Positions 34,582-43,914 of a stretch of 64,000 bases of DNA are shown in pieces. The notes beneath the pieces are model-generated. The model was not told the DNA's origin. It saw only the letters and a list, made by a program, of their open reading frames with translations, and made no database searches. Source of the stretch: Mesorhizobium sp. (GTDB taxonomy: Bacteria; Pseudomonadota; Alphaproteobacteria; Rhizobiales; Rhizobiaceae); contig NZ_JANJTZ010000041.1 of the NCBI RefSeq assembly GCF_024710845.1, positions 44,658 through 108,657 of the forward strand. Reading direction: 5' to 3'. A program made the translations under genes and the position numbers. The number at the start of each line of letters is the position of its first letter. Position 1 is the stretch's first letter.

Positions 34582-35376
34582 GTGAGCGTTTGGGACGAGG
34601 TGAGTGACGGCGTGATCGACTGGGACCTTGTGATCGAACGCAATGTCCGGCTGCTCGGCCCCATCGTCGCCACGCTGTGCGTCATGGCCGGGCTAGCCGA
34701 ACCTGGTGAGGGGGATCTGTCTCCGACGCTCCCCCGCCGCATCCACCGCGCCGTCTACCGCCTGCTGCGCGCAGCCGAAGCTGCGGTCAGGCGGCTGATC
34801 ATCGTCGTCGGCCGCGACATGGTGGCGGCGGAACCGGTTATGCCGCCGCTCAAACCGAACTCCGGCCCGCTGGTCACGCACGTCCCCGTCCCGGTCCCCG
34901 GCCTCGGGCTCGCGATCGCCGCTGGGACGCAGGCGCCCGCCGAAGCGCCCGCCGAGCGCAAACTCTCCTTCCCGCTCCTCGACCCGCTGCCCGACCCGAA
35001 CACGCAGCCGTTCCACATCCGCACCTGCGGCGTGCCGCGCATCTCGATCCCCGGCTGGACGCCGCTGTTTCCCGTCGCGGCCGACCACGAGCCGTCGCCC
35101 AACGATCCGATCGGCGCCGGATACCTTCGCCTGCGTCTCGAAGCCTTGAGCCGGGCCCTCTCCGACCTGCCGCGCCAGGCGATGCGGCTCGCCCGCTGGC
35201 GCGCCCGCTGCACGGCCCTGCGCAAGGCCGGCCGCGCCGGCCGCCTCTCGCCGCTGCGCCCCGGCCCTGCCTACGGGCTGCGCCGCCCCGGATCGCCACG
35301 ACACGAGCACCCGGTCGACGACGTTCTGCGTGACCTGCACTATTTCGCCTGGGAGGCGAGGCGGGACACGTCGTGA
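34582..35376 (+). CDS. Conserved-looking hypothetical protein
   Basis: A 264-residue ORF with a GTG start and AGGAGG six bases upstream. No known domain is recognised. The N terminus (WDEVSDGVIDWDLVIERNVR) is amphipathic. The middle is Pro-rich (NSGPLVTHVPVPVPGLGL, FPLLDPLPDPNTQPFHI), and the C terminus is Arg-rich, ending DDVLRDLHYFAWEARR. The stop overlaps the region before the next exported protein. It may be cytoplasmic; no TM segment is predicted. Function unknown. Confidence 0.5.
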   Translation: MSVWDEVSDGVIDWDLVIERNVRLLGPIVATLCVMAGLAEPGEGDLSPTLPRRIHRAVYRLLRAAEAAVRRLIIVVGRDMVAAEPVMPPLKPNSGPLVTHVPVPVPGLGLAIAAGTQAPAEAPAERKLSFPLLDPLPDPNTQPFHIRTCGVPRISIPGWTPLFPVAADHEPSPNDPIGAGYLRLRLEALSRALSDLPRQAMRLARWRARCTALRKAGRAGRLSPLRPGPAYGLRRPGSPRHEHPVDDVLRDLHYFAWEARRDTS

Positions 35377-35420
35377 GGAGGCGCAACGTTCGCGCAAGCA
35401 AGGCCGGCGATGATGGCGCC

Positions 35421-35777
35421 ATGCGAATCCTGGCCGCCGTCCTCGTTGCGCTTGCCCTCACCGCCCCCGCCCTGGCCGAGGGCGGCATGACCTTCTATAT
35501 GAAGAACGAGACCGGCCGCGCCATGGTGCTGGAGCTGCACGGGCGCGAGACCGGCCGTGTCTGGCCCGGCGACAGCCAGGTCTACCTGCTCGAACCCGGC
35601 GAGAGGAAGTCGGTGCTGATCGACTGCCGCGAGGGCGAGAACATCTGCTACGGCACCTGGGTCTACGGCGACGACCGCATCTCCTACGGCGTCGGGCCGG
35701 ACGGCGACCGGCGCTGCCGCGACTGCTGCTCGGTCTGCGTGGCGAAAACCACGACGACCATCGACATGCCGCAATAG
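35421..35777 (+). CDS. Exported Cys-rich hypothetical protein
   Basis: A 118-residue protein with a Sec signal ([20 protein letters not shown], cleavage after ALA). The mature part has [20 protein letters not shown] and two Cys clusters ([14 protein letters not shown] and [10 protein letters not shown]), six cysteines in all, which suggests disulfides or metal binding in the periplasm. Start 35421 is chosen because the signal peptide begins there; an in-frame ATG at 35373 would add 16 residues. Function unknown. Confidence 0.6.
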   Translation: MRILAAVLVALALTAPALAEGGMTFYMKNETGRAMVLELHGRETGRVWPGDSQVYLLEPGERKSVLIDCREGENICYGTWVYGDDRISYGVGPDGDRRCRDCCSVCVAKTTTTIDMPQ

Positions 35778-35818
35778 GGCGATTATCACCCTTCGGGTTT
35801 CAGGCCGGGAGGGATTTG

Positions 35819-36274
35819 ATGGCGGGACGGTATTTCGACGAACTCGAGGTCGGGCAGGTGTTCCAGCACGAGATCCGGCGCACCATCACCGAGACCGACA
35901 ATGTCTGGTTCTCGGCCATCACCCACAACCCGGCCTATCTCCACCTCGACGAGGAATACTGCCGCACCGAGAGCGAGTTCGGCACGCGCATCGTCAATTC
36001 CTGCTTCACGCTGTCGCTGATGGTCGGCATCTCGGTCGCCGAGACGACGCTCGGCACCGCGATCGCCAATCTCGGCTGGGACGAGGTGCGGTTTCCCAAG
36101 CCGGTGTTCCACGGCGACACGATCCGGGTGGAGACAGAGGTGGCGGAGCTGCGCGCCTCGAAGTCGCGGCCCGACGCCGGCATCGTCACCTTCATCCACC
36201 GCGCCTACAACCAGAAGGGCGAGCTCGTCGCGTCGTGCCGCCGCGCCGGCCTGCAGAAGAAGAGGCCCGCATGA
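35819..36274 (+). CDS. MaoC-like (R)-hydratase family protein
   Basis: A 151-residue hot-dog-fold protein of the MaoC type. The catalytic region is [22 protein letters not shown] with Asp and His. C-terminal strands include [33 protein letters not shown] precedes the ATG. Such enzymes hydrate enoyl-CoA; those adjacent to a CitE-type lyase can act on mesaconyl- or methylmalyl-CoA. The stop overlaps the next ATG (ATGA), so the two proteins probably work in sequence. Confidence 0.85.
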   Translation: MAGRYFDELEVGQVFQHEIRRTITETDNVWFSAITHNPAYLHLDEEYCRTESEFGTRIVNSCFTLSLMVGISVAETTLGTAIANLGWDEVRFPKPVFHGDTIRVETEVAELRASKSRPDAGIVTFIHRAYNQKGELVASCRRAGLQKKRPA

Positions 36275-37149
36275 TCCCGCGCTCGCTGCTCTTCGTCCCG
36301 GCCGACTCGGACAAGAAGCTCGCCAAAGGCCTGTCGTCCGGCGCCGATGCGCTCATCCTCGACCTGGAGGATTCCGTCGCGCCCGACCGCAAGGGCCTGG
36401 CGCGCGAGATGGCGCGGGACTTCGTGGCGGCCAACCACGCCGGGCCGGCGCTGTGGGTGCGCATCAATCCGCTGGCGCAGGGCGGGCTCTACGATCTGGT
36501 GGCGATCGTGCGCGCCCGTCCGGCGGGGCTGGTGATCCCGAAGCCGGATGGCCCCGCCGACCTCGTCGCGCTCAGCCTCATGCTCGACGCGCTGGAGGCG
36601 CGGGACGGGGTGGAGACGAGTATCCCACTGCTGCCGATCGCCACCGAGACGCCGAAGGCGGTGCTGTCGCTCGGCGCCTACGCGGAGGTTGCCGTGCCGC
36701 GGCTCGCCGGCATCACCTGGGGCGCGGAGGATCTGGCCGCCTCCCTCGGCGCGCGCTCCAACCGCGGGCCCGACGGGTCGCTCGACCTGACCTATCGGCT
36801 GGCCCGCTCCTCCTGCCTGCTCGCCGCCAAGGCCGCAGGCGTCGCCGCCATCGACACGGTGTGGACCGATTTCTCAGACGCGGACGGCTTTGCCGCCGAC
36901 TGCGCGGCGGGCGCACGGGAGGGCTTTGCGGGCCGTATGGCGATCCACCCCAACCAGGTCGCCGTCATCAACGCTGCCTTCACGCCCTCGGTCGACGAGG
37001 TCGCTCACGCGAAGATGGTGGTCGAGGCCTTCGCGGCGTCGCCCGGCGCCGGCGTCGTCAATCTTGGCGGCAGGATGTTCGACGTGCCGCACCTCAAGCA
37101 GGCCCGGGCGCTGCTTGCGCAGGCCGAGGCCTTCGCCGGACGCGGCTAG
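36271..37149 (+). CDS. HpcH/HpaI-CitE family CoA-ester lyase
   Basis: A 292-residue TIM-barrel CoA-ester lyase. Signature segments are [28 protein letters not shown] (metal-ligand Asp and Glu), [34 protein letters not shown], and [13 protein letters not shown]. It would cleave or make malyl-, citramalyl- or 3-hydroxy-acyl-CoA esters. It follows the MaoC gene with a four-base overlap. The following gene is convergent and overlaps it by four bases at the stop codons. Confidence 0.88.
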   Translation: MIPRSLLFVPADSDKKLAKGLSSGADALILDLEDSVAPDRKGLAREMARDFVAANHAGPALWVRINPLAQGGLYDLVAIVRARPAGLVIPKPDGPADLVALSLMLDALEARDGVETSIPLLPIATETPKAVLSLGAYAEVAVPRLAGITWGAEDLAASLGARSNRGPDGSLDLTYRLARSSCLLAAKAAGVAAIDTVWTDFSDADGFAADCAAGAREGFAGRMAIHPNQVAVINAAFTPSVDEVAHAKMVVEAFAASPGAGVVNLGGRMFDVPHLKQARALLAQAEAFAGRG

Positions 37150-38288
37150 GCGGTAACACCCGCCGCCTTCAGCCGGGCGATCTCGTCTGCCTCGAAGCCG
37201 AAGCTCGCGAGGATCTCCGCCGTGTCGGCGCCCGGTTTGGTCGCCGGATGCGTGATCTGCGAGGGCGTGCGGCTGAAGCGCGGCGCGGGCGCGGTGTTCG
37301 TCACGCCGTCGACCGTCGGGTATATGCCGCGCGCTTCCATGTGCGGATGGGCGCGCGCTTCGTCCAGGTCGAGCACCGGGGCGAAGCAGGCGTCCGAGCC
37401 TTCGAGGATTGCGCACCACTCCTCGCGCGTCTTCGTCCGGAACAGGTCCTCGAACCGCGCCTTCAGCTTCGGCCAGCCCTTCGGATCGTACTGCTGCGGC
37501 AGGTCCTCGCCGGCGAGCCCGAGCTTCCCGATCATCTCCTCGTAGAACTTCGGCTCCAGCGCGCCGATGGCGACGTGCTTGCCGTCGCTGGTCTCGTAGA
37601 CGCCGTAGAACGGCGCGCCGCCATCGAGCAGGTTCGTCCCGCGCTTCGTCTGGAAGGCGCCCATCTGGCGGAAGGCGTGGAACATCGTCATCAGTCCCGC
37701 CGTGCCGTCGACGATCGCCGCGTCCACCACCTGCCCCCTGCCCGAGCGCAGCGACTCGATGTGTGCCGCCAGCACGCCCATCGCCAGATACATCGAGCCG
37801 CCGCCGAAATCGCCGAGCAGGTTGAGCGGCGGCACCGGAGCCCCGCCGGCCGGACCGATCGCGGCGAGCGCGCCGGTCAGCGCGATGTAGTTGATGTCGT
37901 GGCCGGCGGCCTTCGCCAGCGGCCCGTCCTGACCCCAGCCGGTCATGCGGCCGAAGACCAGGCGCGGATTGGCTGCCAGGCACACATCCGGTCCGAGGCC
38001 GAGCTTTTCCATCACGCCCGGCCGGAACCCCTCGATCAGGATGTCGGCCTCCTTCACCAGCCTCAGCACCGTCGCCACGCCCTCCGGCGACTTTAGGTCG
38101 ACGGCGAGCGAGCGCTTGTTGCGGTTGAAGAGGTCGTAGCGGACCGGGATCTCGACGCCGAGGCCCGACGGAGCAAGCCGGTCGACGCGGACGATGTCGG
38201 CGCCCATGTCGGCCAAGAGCATGCCGCAGAACGGCCCGGGACCGATGCCCGCCATTTCGATGATCCGGATCCCCGCGAGCGGTCCCAT
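37146..38288 (-). CDS. CaiB/BaiF family protein, alpha-methylacyl-CoA racemase-like
   Basis: A 380-residue family III CoA transferase fold. It begins GIRIIEMAGIGPGPFCGMLLADMGADIVRVDR. The catalytic pair of alpha-methylacyl-CoA racemases is visible: His in GHDINYIALTG (~residue 125) and Asp in LLGDFGGGSMYLAMG (~residue 155). The Gly-rich DFGGGS loop supports racemase rather than transferase activity. It inverts the alpha-methyl configuration of branched acyl-CoAs. Together with the MaoC and CitE genes it fits degradation of branched-chain acyl-CoAs. Confidence 0.87.
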   Translation of the reverse strand: MGPLAGIRIIEMAGIGPGPFCGMLLADMGADIVRVDRLAPSGLGVEIPVRYDLFNRNKRSLAVDLKSPEGVATVLRLVKEADILIEGFRPGVMEKLGLGPDVCLAANPRLVFGRMTGWGQDGPLAKAAGHDINYIALTGALAAIGPAGGAPVPPLNLLGDFGGGSMYLAMGVLAAHIESLRSGRGQVVDAAIVDGTAGLMTMFHAFRQMGAFQTKRGTNLLDGGAPFYGVYETSDGKHVAIGALEPKFYEEMIGKLGLAGEDLPQQYDPKGWPKLKARFEDLFRTKTREEWCAILEGSDACFAPVLDLDEARAHPHMEARGIYPTVDGVTNTAPAPRFSRTPSQITHPATKPGADTAEILASFGFEADEIARLKAAGVTA

Positions 38289-38376
38289 ATTCCCTCCCAG
38301 TCTCGTTTTCTTGTTCGGAACTGGTGAGGGAAATGCACCGCGAACGCAAGCGGCGGCAAGGCGCGCCGCCCTGTCA

Positions 38377-38390
38377 TTGATCCCGGTCAA
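38377..38390. promoter_or_regulatory. FNR/FixK-type box before the ferric-reductase gene
   Basis: TTGATCCCGGTCAA matches TTGA-N6-TCAA and is 58 bases before the start codon, the right place for oxygen-responsive activation. Confidence 0.55.
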
Positions 38391-38448
38391 GGCGATCGAT
38401 CCGGCGCGGCCTATGGTTTCGCGCGACGCATTTCGAAGGGAAGTCCAC

Positions 38449-39801
38449 ATGCGAAATTTCAAACGCGCGTTCTGGGCCGCGCTTGCCATCCTGGCACTCC
38501 TGTGGCTGGTCGCGGAACCTACGGTGTTCCAGTTGTCCACCTTTCTCGCCCTGCGCGGTTCGATGGTGCAGCTGACCGGCGTCCTGGCGATCGGATGCAT
38601 GAGCCTGGCGATGGTCCTGGCGTTGCGGCCCCGCTGGCCGGAGGCCTGGCTCGGCGGACTCGACAAGATGTACCGCCTGCATAAATGGCTCGGCATCGGC
38701 GCTCTCGTCTTCTCCGTCGCGCACTGGCTCTGGACCCAGGCGCCGAAATGGGCGGTTGGCTGGGGATTGATCGAGCGGCCGGTGCGGGGCGAAAGGCCGC
38801 CGATCGAGGATCCGGTCGAGGCATTCTTCATGAGCCAGCGCGGCATCGCGGAAGGGCTGGGCGAGTGGGCCTTCTACGCCGCGGTCGTGCTGATCGCACT
38901 CGCGCTCATCCAGCGCTTTCCCTATCGGCTGTTCTTCAAGACGCACCGTCTGCTGGCGGTCGCCTATCTGGTGCTGGCCTTTCACTCGGTCGTGCTGACC
39001 AAGTTCGACTACTGGACGTCGCCTGTCGGCTGGCTGATGGCGGTGATGCTCGCCGCCGGCGCGTGGGCTGCCGTCGTCGTTCTTCTTCGCAAGGTTGGCG
39101 CGGGGCGACAGGTCGAGGGGACCATCGCGGCGTTGCACTACTTCCCGGGCGTGAAAGCCCTCGAGACGGTGATCGAAGTCCCGCACGGCTGGCCCGGACA
39201 CAAGGCCGGTCAGTTCGCCTTCGCCACGTCGGACACATCCGAGGGAGCACACCCCTACACGATCGCCTCGGGATGGCGCGACGACGAACGGAAGATCACC
39301 TTCGTCACCAAGGAACTCGGCGACCATACCAGCCGCTTGCCGGGCAAGCTGCGCGTCGGCCAGAAGGTCAAGATCGAGGGACCTTATGGCTGTTTCACCT
39401 TCGACGACGATTGCCCGCAGCAGATATGGGTCGGCGGAGGTATCGGCGTCACGCCCCTCATTGCCCGCATGAAGCATATGGCAGCCCAGAAGGAGGCGCC
39501 GGACTGGCCGCCGTCACAACAGGTCGACGTCTTCCACACCACCGCCGACGTGGATGAGGAGGCGCTGAACAAGATCGCCTCCGATGCGCAGAGCGCGAAC
39601 GTGAGGCTGCATGTGCTTATCGATGCGCGTGACGGCCGCCTGACGGGCGAGCGCATCCGTGCCGCGGTGCCGAAATGGCGCGAGGCGAGCATCTGGTTCT
39701 GCGGCCCGACCGGTTTCGGCGAGGCCCTGAAGGACGATTTCGCCGCGCAGGGCTTTCCGGTGGAAAAGCGCTTCCATCAGGAACTGTTCGCGATGCGATA
39801 A
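38449..39801 (+). CDS. Ferric-reductase-like transmembrane flavoprotein oxidoreductase
   Basis: A 450-residue protein. The first ~220 residues hold about six TM helices with haem-ligand-like His residues (YRLHKWLGIGALVFSVAHW and FFKTHRLLAVAYLVLAFHS). The rest is a ferredoxin-reductase-type domain: HPYTIASGW for FAD, VGGGIGVTPLIARM for NAD(P)H, and WFCGPTGFGEAL near the C terminus. Electrons from NADH would cross the membrane via FAD and haem to an outside acceptor. Substrate unknown: iron, copper or oxygen are possible. A FixK-type box precedes it. Confidence 0.85.
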   Translation: MRNFKRAFWAALAILALLWLVAEPTVFQLSTFLALRGSMVQLTGVLAIGCMSLAMVLALRPRWPEAWLGGLDKMYRLHKWLGIGALVFSVAHWLWTQAPKWAVGWGLIERPVRGERPPIEDPVEAFFMSQRGIAEGLGEWAFYAAVVLIALALIQRFPYRLFFKTHRLLAVAYLVLAFHSVVLTKFDYWTSPVGWLMAVMLAAGAWAAVVVLLRKVGAGRQVEGTIAALHYFPGVKALETVIEVPHGWPGHKAGQFAFATSDTSEGAHPYTIASGWRDDERKITFVTKELGDHTSRLPGKLRVGQKVKIEGPYGCFTFDDDCPQQIWVGGGIGVTPLIARMKHMAAQKEAPDWPPSQQVDVFHTTADVDEEALNKIASDAQSANVRLHVLIDARDGRLTGERIRAAVPKWREASIWFCGPTGFGEALKDDFAAQGFPVEKRFHQELFAMR

Positions 39802-39845
39802 GGGCGTCCGAGGCGCGCCGGAGTGCGCGCCCGAGAGCCGGGCGG

Positions 39846-40535
39846 TCAGTCCGGCGCGCGCAGCCGGTAGCCGATACCCGTCTCCGTCAGCAGGTATCGT
39901 GGCTGCTCCGGATTGGCTTCGATCTTCTGGCGCAACTGGCGCACATAGACCCGCAGATACTGCGCGTCCGTCAGCTCGTCCCACAGCTCGTGCAGCAGGA
40001 ACCGGTGGGTCAGCACCTTGCCGGCGTGCTGGACCAGCACGCGCAGCAGGTCGTATTCCTTGGGCGAGAGCTTTATCTCCTCGTCGCCGATCCTGACGAT
40101 GCGGCGCACCAGATCGACCGACAGATCGCCGACGCGGAAGACCGGCCTTTCGCCCTGGACCTGCAACTGGTGACGGATCGCCGCGCGCATTCGCGCCAGA
40201 AGCTCCTCCATGCCGAACGGCTTGGTGACATAGTCGTCGGCGCCGAGATCGAGCGCCTCGACCTTGCCGGCCTCGTCGCCGCGGCTCGACAGCACGACGA
40301 TGGGAACGCTCTCGTTGCGCGCCCTGATCATGCGCAGCAGGTCGAACCCCTGAAAGTCCGGCAGACCGAGGTCGAGGATGACCAGATTCGGGTTCTGTCC
40401 GAGCAGATCCAGGCCCGCCTTGCCGTTCGACGCTTCCAGCACGTCGTAGCCCTGGCTCGTAAGCCCCATCCGCAACAGCTTGCGGATCGGCGGCTCGTCG
40501 TCGATCACGAGAACACGCATCGAGGTGGCATTCAT
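39846..40535 (-). CDS. kdpE: KDP operon response regulator
   Basis: A 229-residue OmpR-type response regulator. The receiver has RVLVIDDEPPIRKLLR, the phospho-acceptor Asp in LVILDLGLPD (~residue 56) and K in YVTKPFG. The winged-helix output ends YLLTETGIGYRLRAPD. It overlaps kdpD by four bases. In other bacteria KdpE activates kdpFABC when potassium is low. Length and the LSPKEYDLLRVLVQHAGKVL segment match the KdpE subgroup. Confidence 0.95.
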   Translation of the reverse strand: MNATSMRVLVIDDEPPIRKLLRMGLTSQGYDVLEASNGKAGLDLLGQNPNLVILDLGLPDFQGFDLLRMIRARNESVPIVVLSSRGDEAGKVEALDLGADDYVTKPFGMEELLARMRAAIRHQLQVQGERPVFRVGDLSVDLVRRIVRIGDEEIKLSPKEYDLLRVLVQHAGKVLTHRFLLHELWDELTDAQYLRVYVRQLRQKIEANPEQPRYLLTETGIGYRLRAPD

Positions 40536-43255
40536 GCGGCGGTATCCAACTGCCTGGGCTGCGCCGGGACAGGGAGCCTGATGGTGAAGACCGCGCCGGA
40601 ACCATCCGTCCGATTGGCCGCGGTGATCGTGCCGTCCATCGCTTCGACGAATCCGCGGGAGATCGCCAGGCCGAGCCCGGTTCCAGCCCTGACCCGGTCA
40701 CCCTTCTGCGCCCGATAGAACTTGTCGAAGATATGCTCCAGATCGTCAGGCGGGATACCGTCGCCCTCGTCGACAACCTGCAGGTAGACGACTGATCCGT
40801 CCCGCCACCCCTCGACGCGGATCGTCGTGCCATCCGGGGCATATTTGGAGGCGTTGTCGAGAAGGTTGAACAGTACCTGTTCGAACAGAACGGCGTCGAG
40901 TTCGAGCATCGGCAGGTCCTTCGCCAAATCGACTTCGACCTCATGGTGGGAAAGCACCCGGGCGGCGCGTTGCAGCGCGCTGCCGACGATCTCGCCCAGA
41001 TCGTGCGGGGATACGTTCGCGGCGACGGCGCCCGCTTCGAGCCTGGTCATATCGAGCAGATTGGCGATGAAGCGGTTGAGGCGCTCAGCCTCGTCGACAA
41101 TCGTTGCGAGCAGGTCCGCCTTTTCGGCGTCGGTCAGATCGGCGGACAGGTCGCGCAGCGTTCCGGCCGATCCGAGCACCGCGGCAAGCGGCGTCTTAAG
41201 ATCGTGCGAGATCGAGGTGAGCAAGGCCGAGCGCAGCCGGTCGGTTTCCATGGTGCGCCTGGCACGCTCCATATCCTCGACGAGATGCACCCGCTCGATC
41301 GCAAGCGCCGCCTGATCGATGAGCGCGTCGAGCAACCGGCGCTGGTCGGGGGTCAGGATAGGCCCCGGCTTGTCGCTGTCGATGCCGACCACGCCGACGG
41401 CTCCGCGCCCCGTGCGCATCGGCAGAAAGAGACGCTTCGCGCCAGGCAGCGTGTCGGAACCCCGGCCGGCCGGATGGTCCATCTGCCAGGCCCATTTGGC
41501 GGCCGCGAGATCGGCTTCGTCCAGCGTATCTTCCGGTGGGTAGCCAGCCTTCACGACGATCGTGCCGTCTTGCGGCAACAGCAACACGACGCGCACTTTC
41601 AGCATCAGGGCGGCCTGATAGGCGCTGGCCCAGAGGACATCGTCGAGCGTGGCGACGCCGGCAAGCTTGCGGCTGAAGGCGTAGAGCGACTCGGTCGTGC
41701 GGGCGCGCGTCATCGCGGCGACGGCCTGAACGCGGGCGCGCGCCGCGACGTTGGAGACGACGATTGCGACGCCGACGAAGAACACAACCGCCAGCACGTG
41801 CGCTGGATTGTTGATGAGAAAGGTGTGGTAGGGGTCGGTGAAGAAGAAATTGTAGCAGAGAGCGGAAACCACGCTGGCATAGAGCGAGGGCCACAGGCCA
41901 AAACGGACGGCAATGCCGACCACCGTCGTCAGGAAGATGAGATCGACGCTTTCGAGAGCCAGCCACGGCCACAGCGCCTCTCCCAGGCCGACGGCTACCG
42001 CCACCGCGCCAGACGCCCACAAGTAGGATGGTGTGTCGAATGCCGCCGGCTTTTCGGCCGCCTTGACCGTCTTCTTCGGAATCGGTTCCGCCGTGAGCTC
42101 CTCGCCCGCGATGACATGCACGCTGATGTTGCCTGCCCGGCGCACGAGTTCGTGCACCACGGAACCGTTCAGGATCTCGAACCAGCGCGATCGGCTCGAC
42201 TTGCCGATGATGATGTGAGTGATGTTGTTCGCCTGCGCATAGCCGATCACGTCTTCCGCGACGCTGCGATCGCTTCCCGGAATAGTGATCGGCTCGCCTT
42301 CGAGGCCCTGCGCCAGGCGCAGCGTGTCGGCGACCCTGTCCCGTTGCACTTCGTCGAGCTGCATGCTGCGGCGCGTCTCGACATAGAGCGCGATCCATGG
42401 GGCATGGAGGCGATCAGCCAGCCGTTTCGCGTAGCGCACGAGGCCCGCGGCGCGCGGATCCTCGCTAACACAGACCAGAATACGTTCGCCCGCGGCCCAC
42501 GGTCCGGCGATGGCGCGGGCCCGCATCTGGGTCAGGAGCTGCTCGTCCACCTGGTCGGCGGTCCGGCGGAGCGCGAGCTCGCGCAGTGCCGTCAGATTCG
42601 CGGGCGAGAAGAAATGCTCCAGCGCCCGCTCGGCCTGCTTAGGGACGTAGATCTTGCCTTCCCTGAGCCGGCTGATCAGGTCCTCCGGCGCCAGGTCGAC
42701 GAGTTCGACCGTGTTGGCGCGGTCGAAGATCGCGTCCGGCACGGTCTCGCGGACACGGATCCGCGTGATCTGAGCGACGACGTCGTTGAGGCTTTCGATG
42801 TGCTGGATATTGACCGTCGTGTAGACGTCGATGCCGTTGTTCAGCAGTTCTTCGACATCGAGATAGCGCTTCGGATGGCGGCTTCCCGGCGCATTGGTAT
42901 GGGCAAGTTCGTCGACGAGGACGATCTGCGGACGGCGGGCGATGACGGCATCGAGGTCCATCTCGTCCAGCCATCGGCCCTTGTATTCGACGCGACGGCG
43001 GGGCAGGACCTCGAAGCCATCCAGCAACGCCTCGGTTTCCTTGCGGCCGTGGGTCTCCACCACGCCGACGATGACATCGTAGCCGTCCTTCCTGCGGGCG
43101 CGCGCGGTCTGGAGCATCTCGTAGGTCTTGCCGACGCCGGGCGCGGCGCCGACGAAGATCCTGAGCTTGCCAATTCGGCGTTCCTCTCGCCGGGCTGCTT
43201 CCAGCAGAGCCTCCGGCGAGGGGCGTTTGTCGGGATCGCGTCGCTCTTCAGCCAT
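40532..43255 (-). CDS. kdpD: KDP sensor histidine kinase
   Basis: A 907-residue KdpD. The N-terminal KdpD domain has a Walker A site (FVGAAPGVGKTYEML, ~residue 35) and a LVDELAHTNAPGSRH Walker B. Then comes a universal-stress-like domain (LVCVSEDPRAAGLVRYAKRL), four close TM helices (~residues 405-500), a GAF domain, and the kinase core with H-box SISHDLKTPLAAVLG (~residue 680), N-box LLDNASKYAPDG and GTGLGLAISRG. It senses low K+ and phosphorylates KdpE. All key residues are present. Confidence 0.96.
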   Translation of the reverse strand: MAEERRDPDKRPSPEALLEAARREERRIGKLRIFVGAAPGVGKTYEMLQTARARRKDGYDVIVGVVETHGRKETEALLDGFEVLPRRRVEYKGRWLDEMDLDAVIARRPQIVLVDELAHTNAPGSRHPKRYLDVEELLNNGIDVYTTVNIQHIESLNDVVAQITRIRVRETVPDAIFDRANTVELVDLAPEDLISRLREGKIYVPKQAERALEHFFSPANLTALRELALRRTADQVDEQLLTQMRARAIAGPWAAGERILVCVSEDPRAAGLVRYAKRLADRLHAPWIALYVETRRSMQLDEVQRDRVADTLRLAQGLEGEPITIPGSDRSVAEDVIGYAQANNITHIIIGKSSRSRWFEILNGSVVHELVRRAGNISVHVIAGEELTAEPIPKKTVKAAEKPAAFDTPSYLWASGAVAVAVGLGEALWPWLALESVDLIFLTTVVGIAVRFGLWPSLYASVVSALCYNFFFTDPYHTFLINNPAHVLAVVFFVGVAIVVSNVAARARVQAVAAMTRARTTESLYAFSRKLAGVATLDDVLWASAYQAALMLKVRVVLLLPQDGTIVVKAGYPPEDTLDEADLAAAKWAWQMDHPAGRGSDTLPGAKRLFLPMRTGRGAVGVVGIDSDKPGPILTPDQRRLLDALIDQAALAIERVHLVEDMERARRTMETDRLRSALLTSISHDLKTPLAAVLGSAGTLRDLSADLTDAEKADLLATIVDEAERLNRFIANLLDMTRLEAGAVAANVSPHDLGEIVGSALQRAARVLSHHEVEVDLAKDLPMLELDAVLFEQVLFNLLDNASKYAPDGTTIRVEGWRDGSVVYLQVVDEGDGIPPDDLEHIFDKFYRAQKGDRVRAGTGLGLAISRGFVEAMDGTITAANRTDGSGAVFTIRLPVPAQPRQLDTAA

Positions 43256-43332
43256 TACGCTTCATATTTCCCGTTCGCGGGCCGGTGCGGCAGGCCCCTG
43301 TCGACTGAACCGCATGCGCCGACCCTCGCGGC

Positions 43333-43896
43333 TTATTGGGCGGACCCGAGCCGGTCAAGCGCGAGATTGAGTTCCAGCACGTTGACCAGGCGGTCCGGCG
43401 CAAGGAAGCTGCCTGGCGAAAAGACGCCATCCCGGATGACGGTTTCGACCCGGGACCGGTCAAGGCCGCGCGCCTCGGCGATGCGCTGCGCCTGGTAGAG
43501 GGCGGCGTGTTCGCTGATATGCGGGTCGAGGCCGGCGCCCGACGCCGCGGCAAGTTCGGCGGGCAGCGGGTTGTCGGGCGTCGCGCCATAGCGGGCGGCC
43601 AGTTCACTTCCACGCTGGGCCACTTTTTCGCTGGTCGGCGACAGATTGCTGCCGCCCGCCCCGGCGCCATTGTAGGCTACGGCCGAGGGCCTCGGCCAGA
43701 AATACTCCGGCCGCGTGAAGTCCTGAGCGATCAGCCGGCTGCCGACGACGGTTCCGTCGTCGCGAAGGATCAACGAGCCGTTTGCGGTTTCAGGGGTCAG
43801 GGTCTGCCCGATCCCCCAGATCACGCCCGCATATCCGGCCACGCAGATAAGCATGGTGGCCACGGTGATGCGGATGCTAGCGAGCAAGGATTGCAT
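43333..43896 (-). CDS. kdpC: Potassium-transporting ATPase subunit C
   Basis: A 187-residue KdpC with an N-terminal TM helix (TVATMLICVAGYAGVIWGIG) and the typical periplasmic sequences GSRLIAQDFTRPEYFWPRPSA, DPHISEHAALYQAQRIAEARG and PDRLVNVLELNLALDRL. It supports high-affinity K+ loading of the complex. It starts 18 bases after kdpA. Confidence 0.96.
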   Translation of the reverse strand: MQSLLASIRITVATMLICVAGYAGVIWGIGQTLTPETANGSLILRDDGTVVGSRLIAQDFTRPEYFWPRPSAVAYNGAGAGGSNLSPTSEKVAQRGSELAARYGATPDNPLPAELAAASGAGLDPHISEHAALYQAQRIAEARGLDRSRVETVIRDGVFSPGSFLAPDRLVNVLELNLALDRLGSAQ

Positions 43897-43914
43897 GTTT
43901 CTGCCCTCGATACC

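Noticed and set aside
40943..43498. 851-residue ORF opposite kdpD
   Set aside because: Shadow of kdpD; no recognisable domain, no ribosome site.
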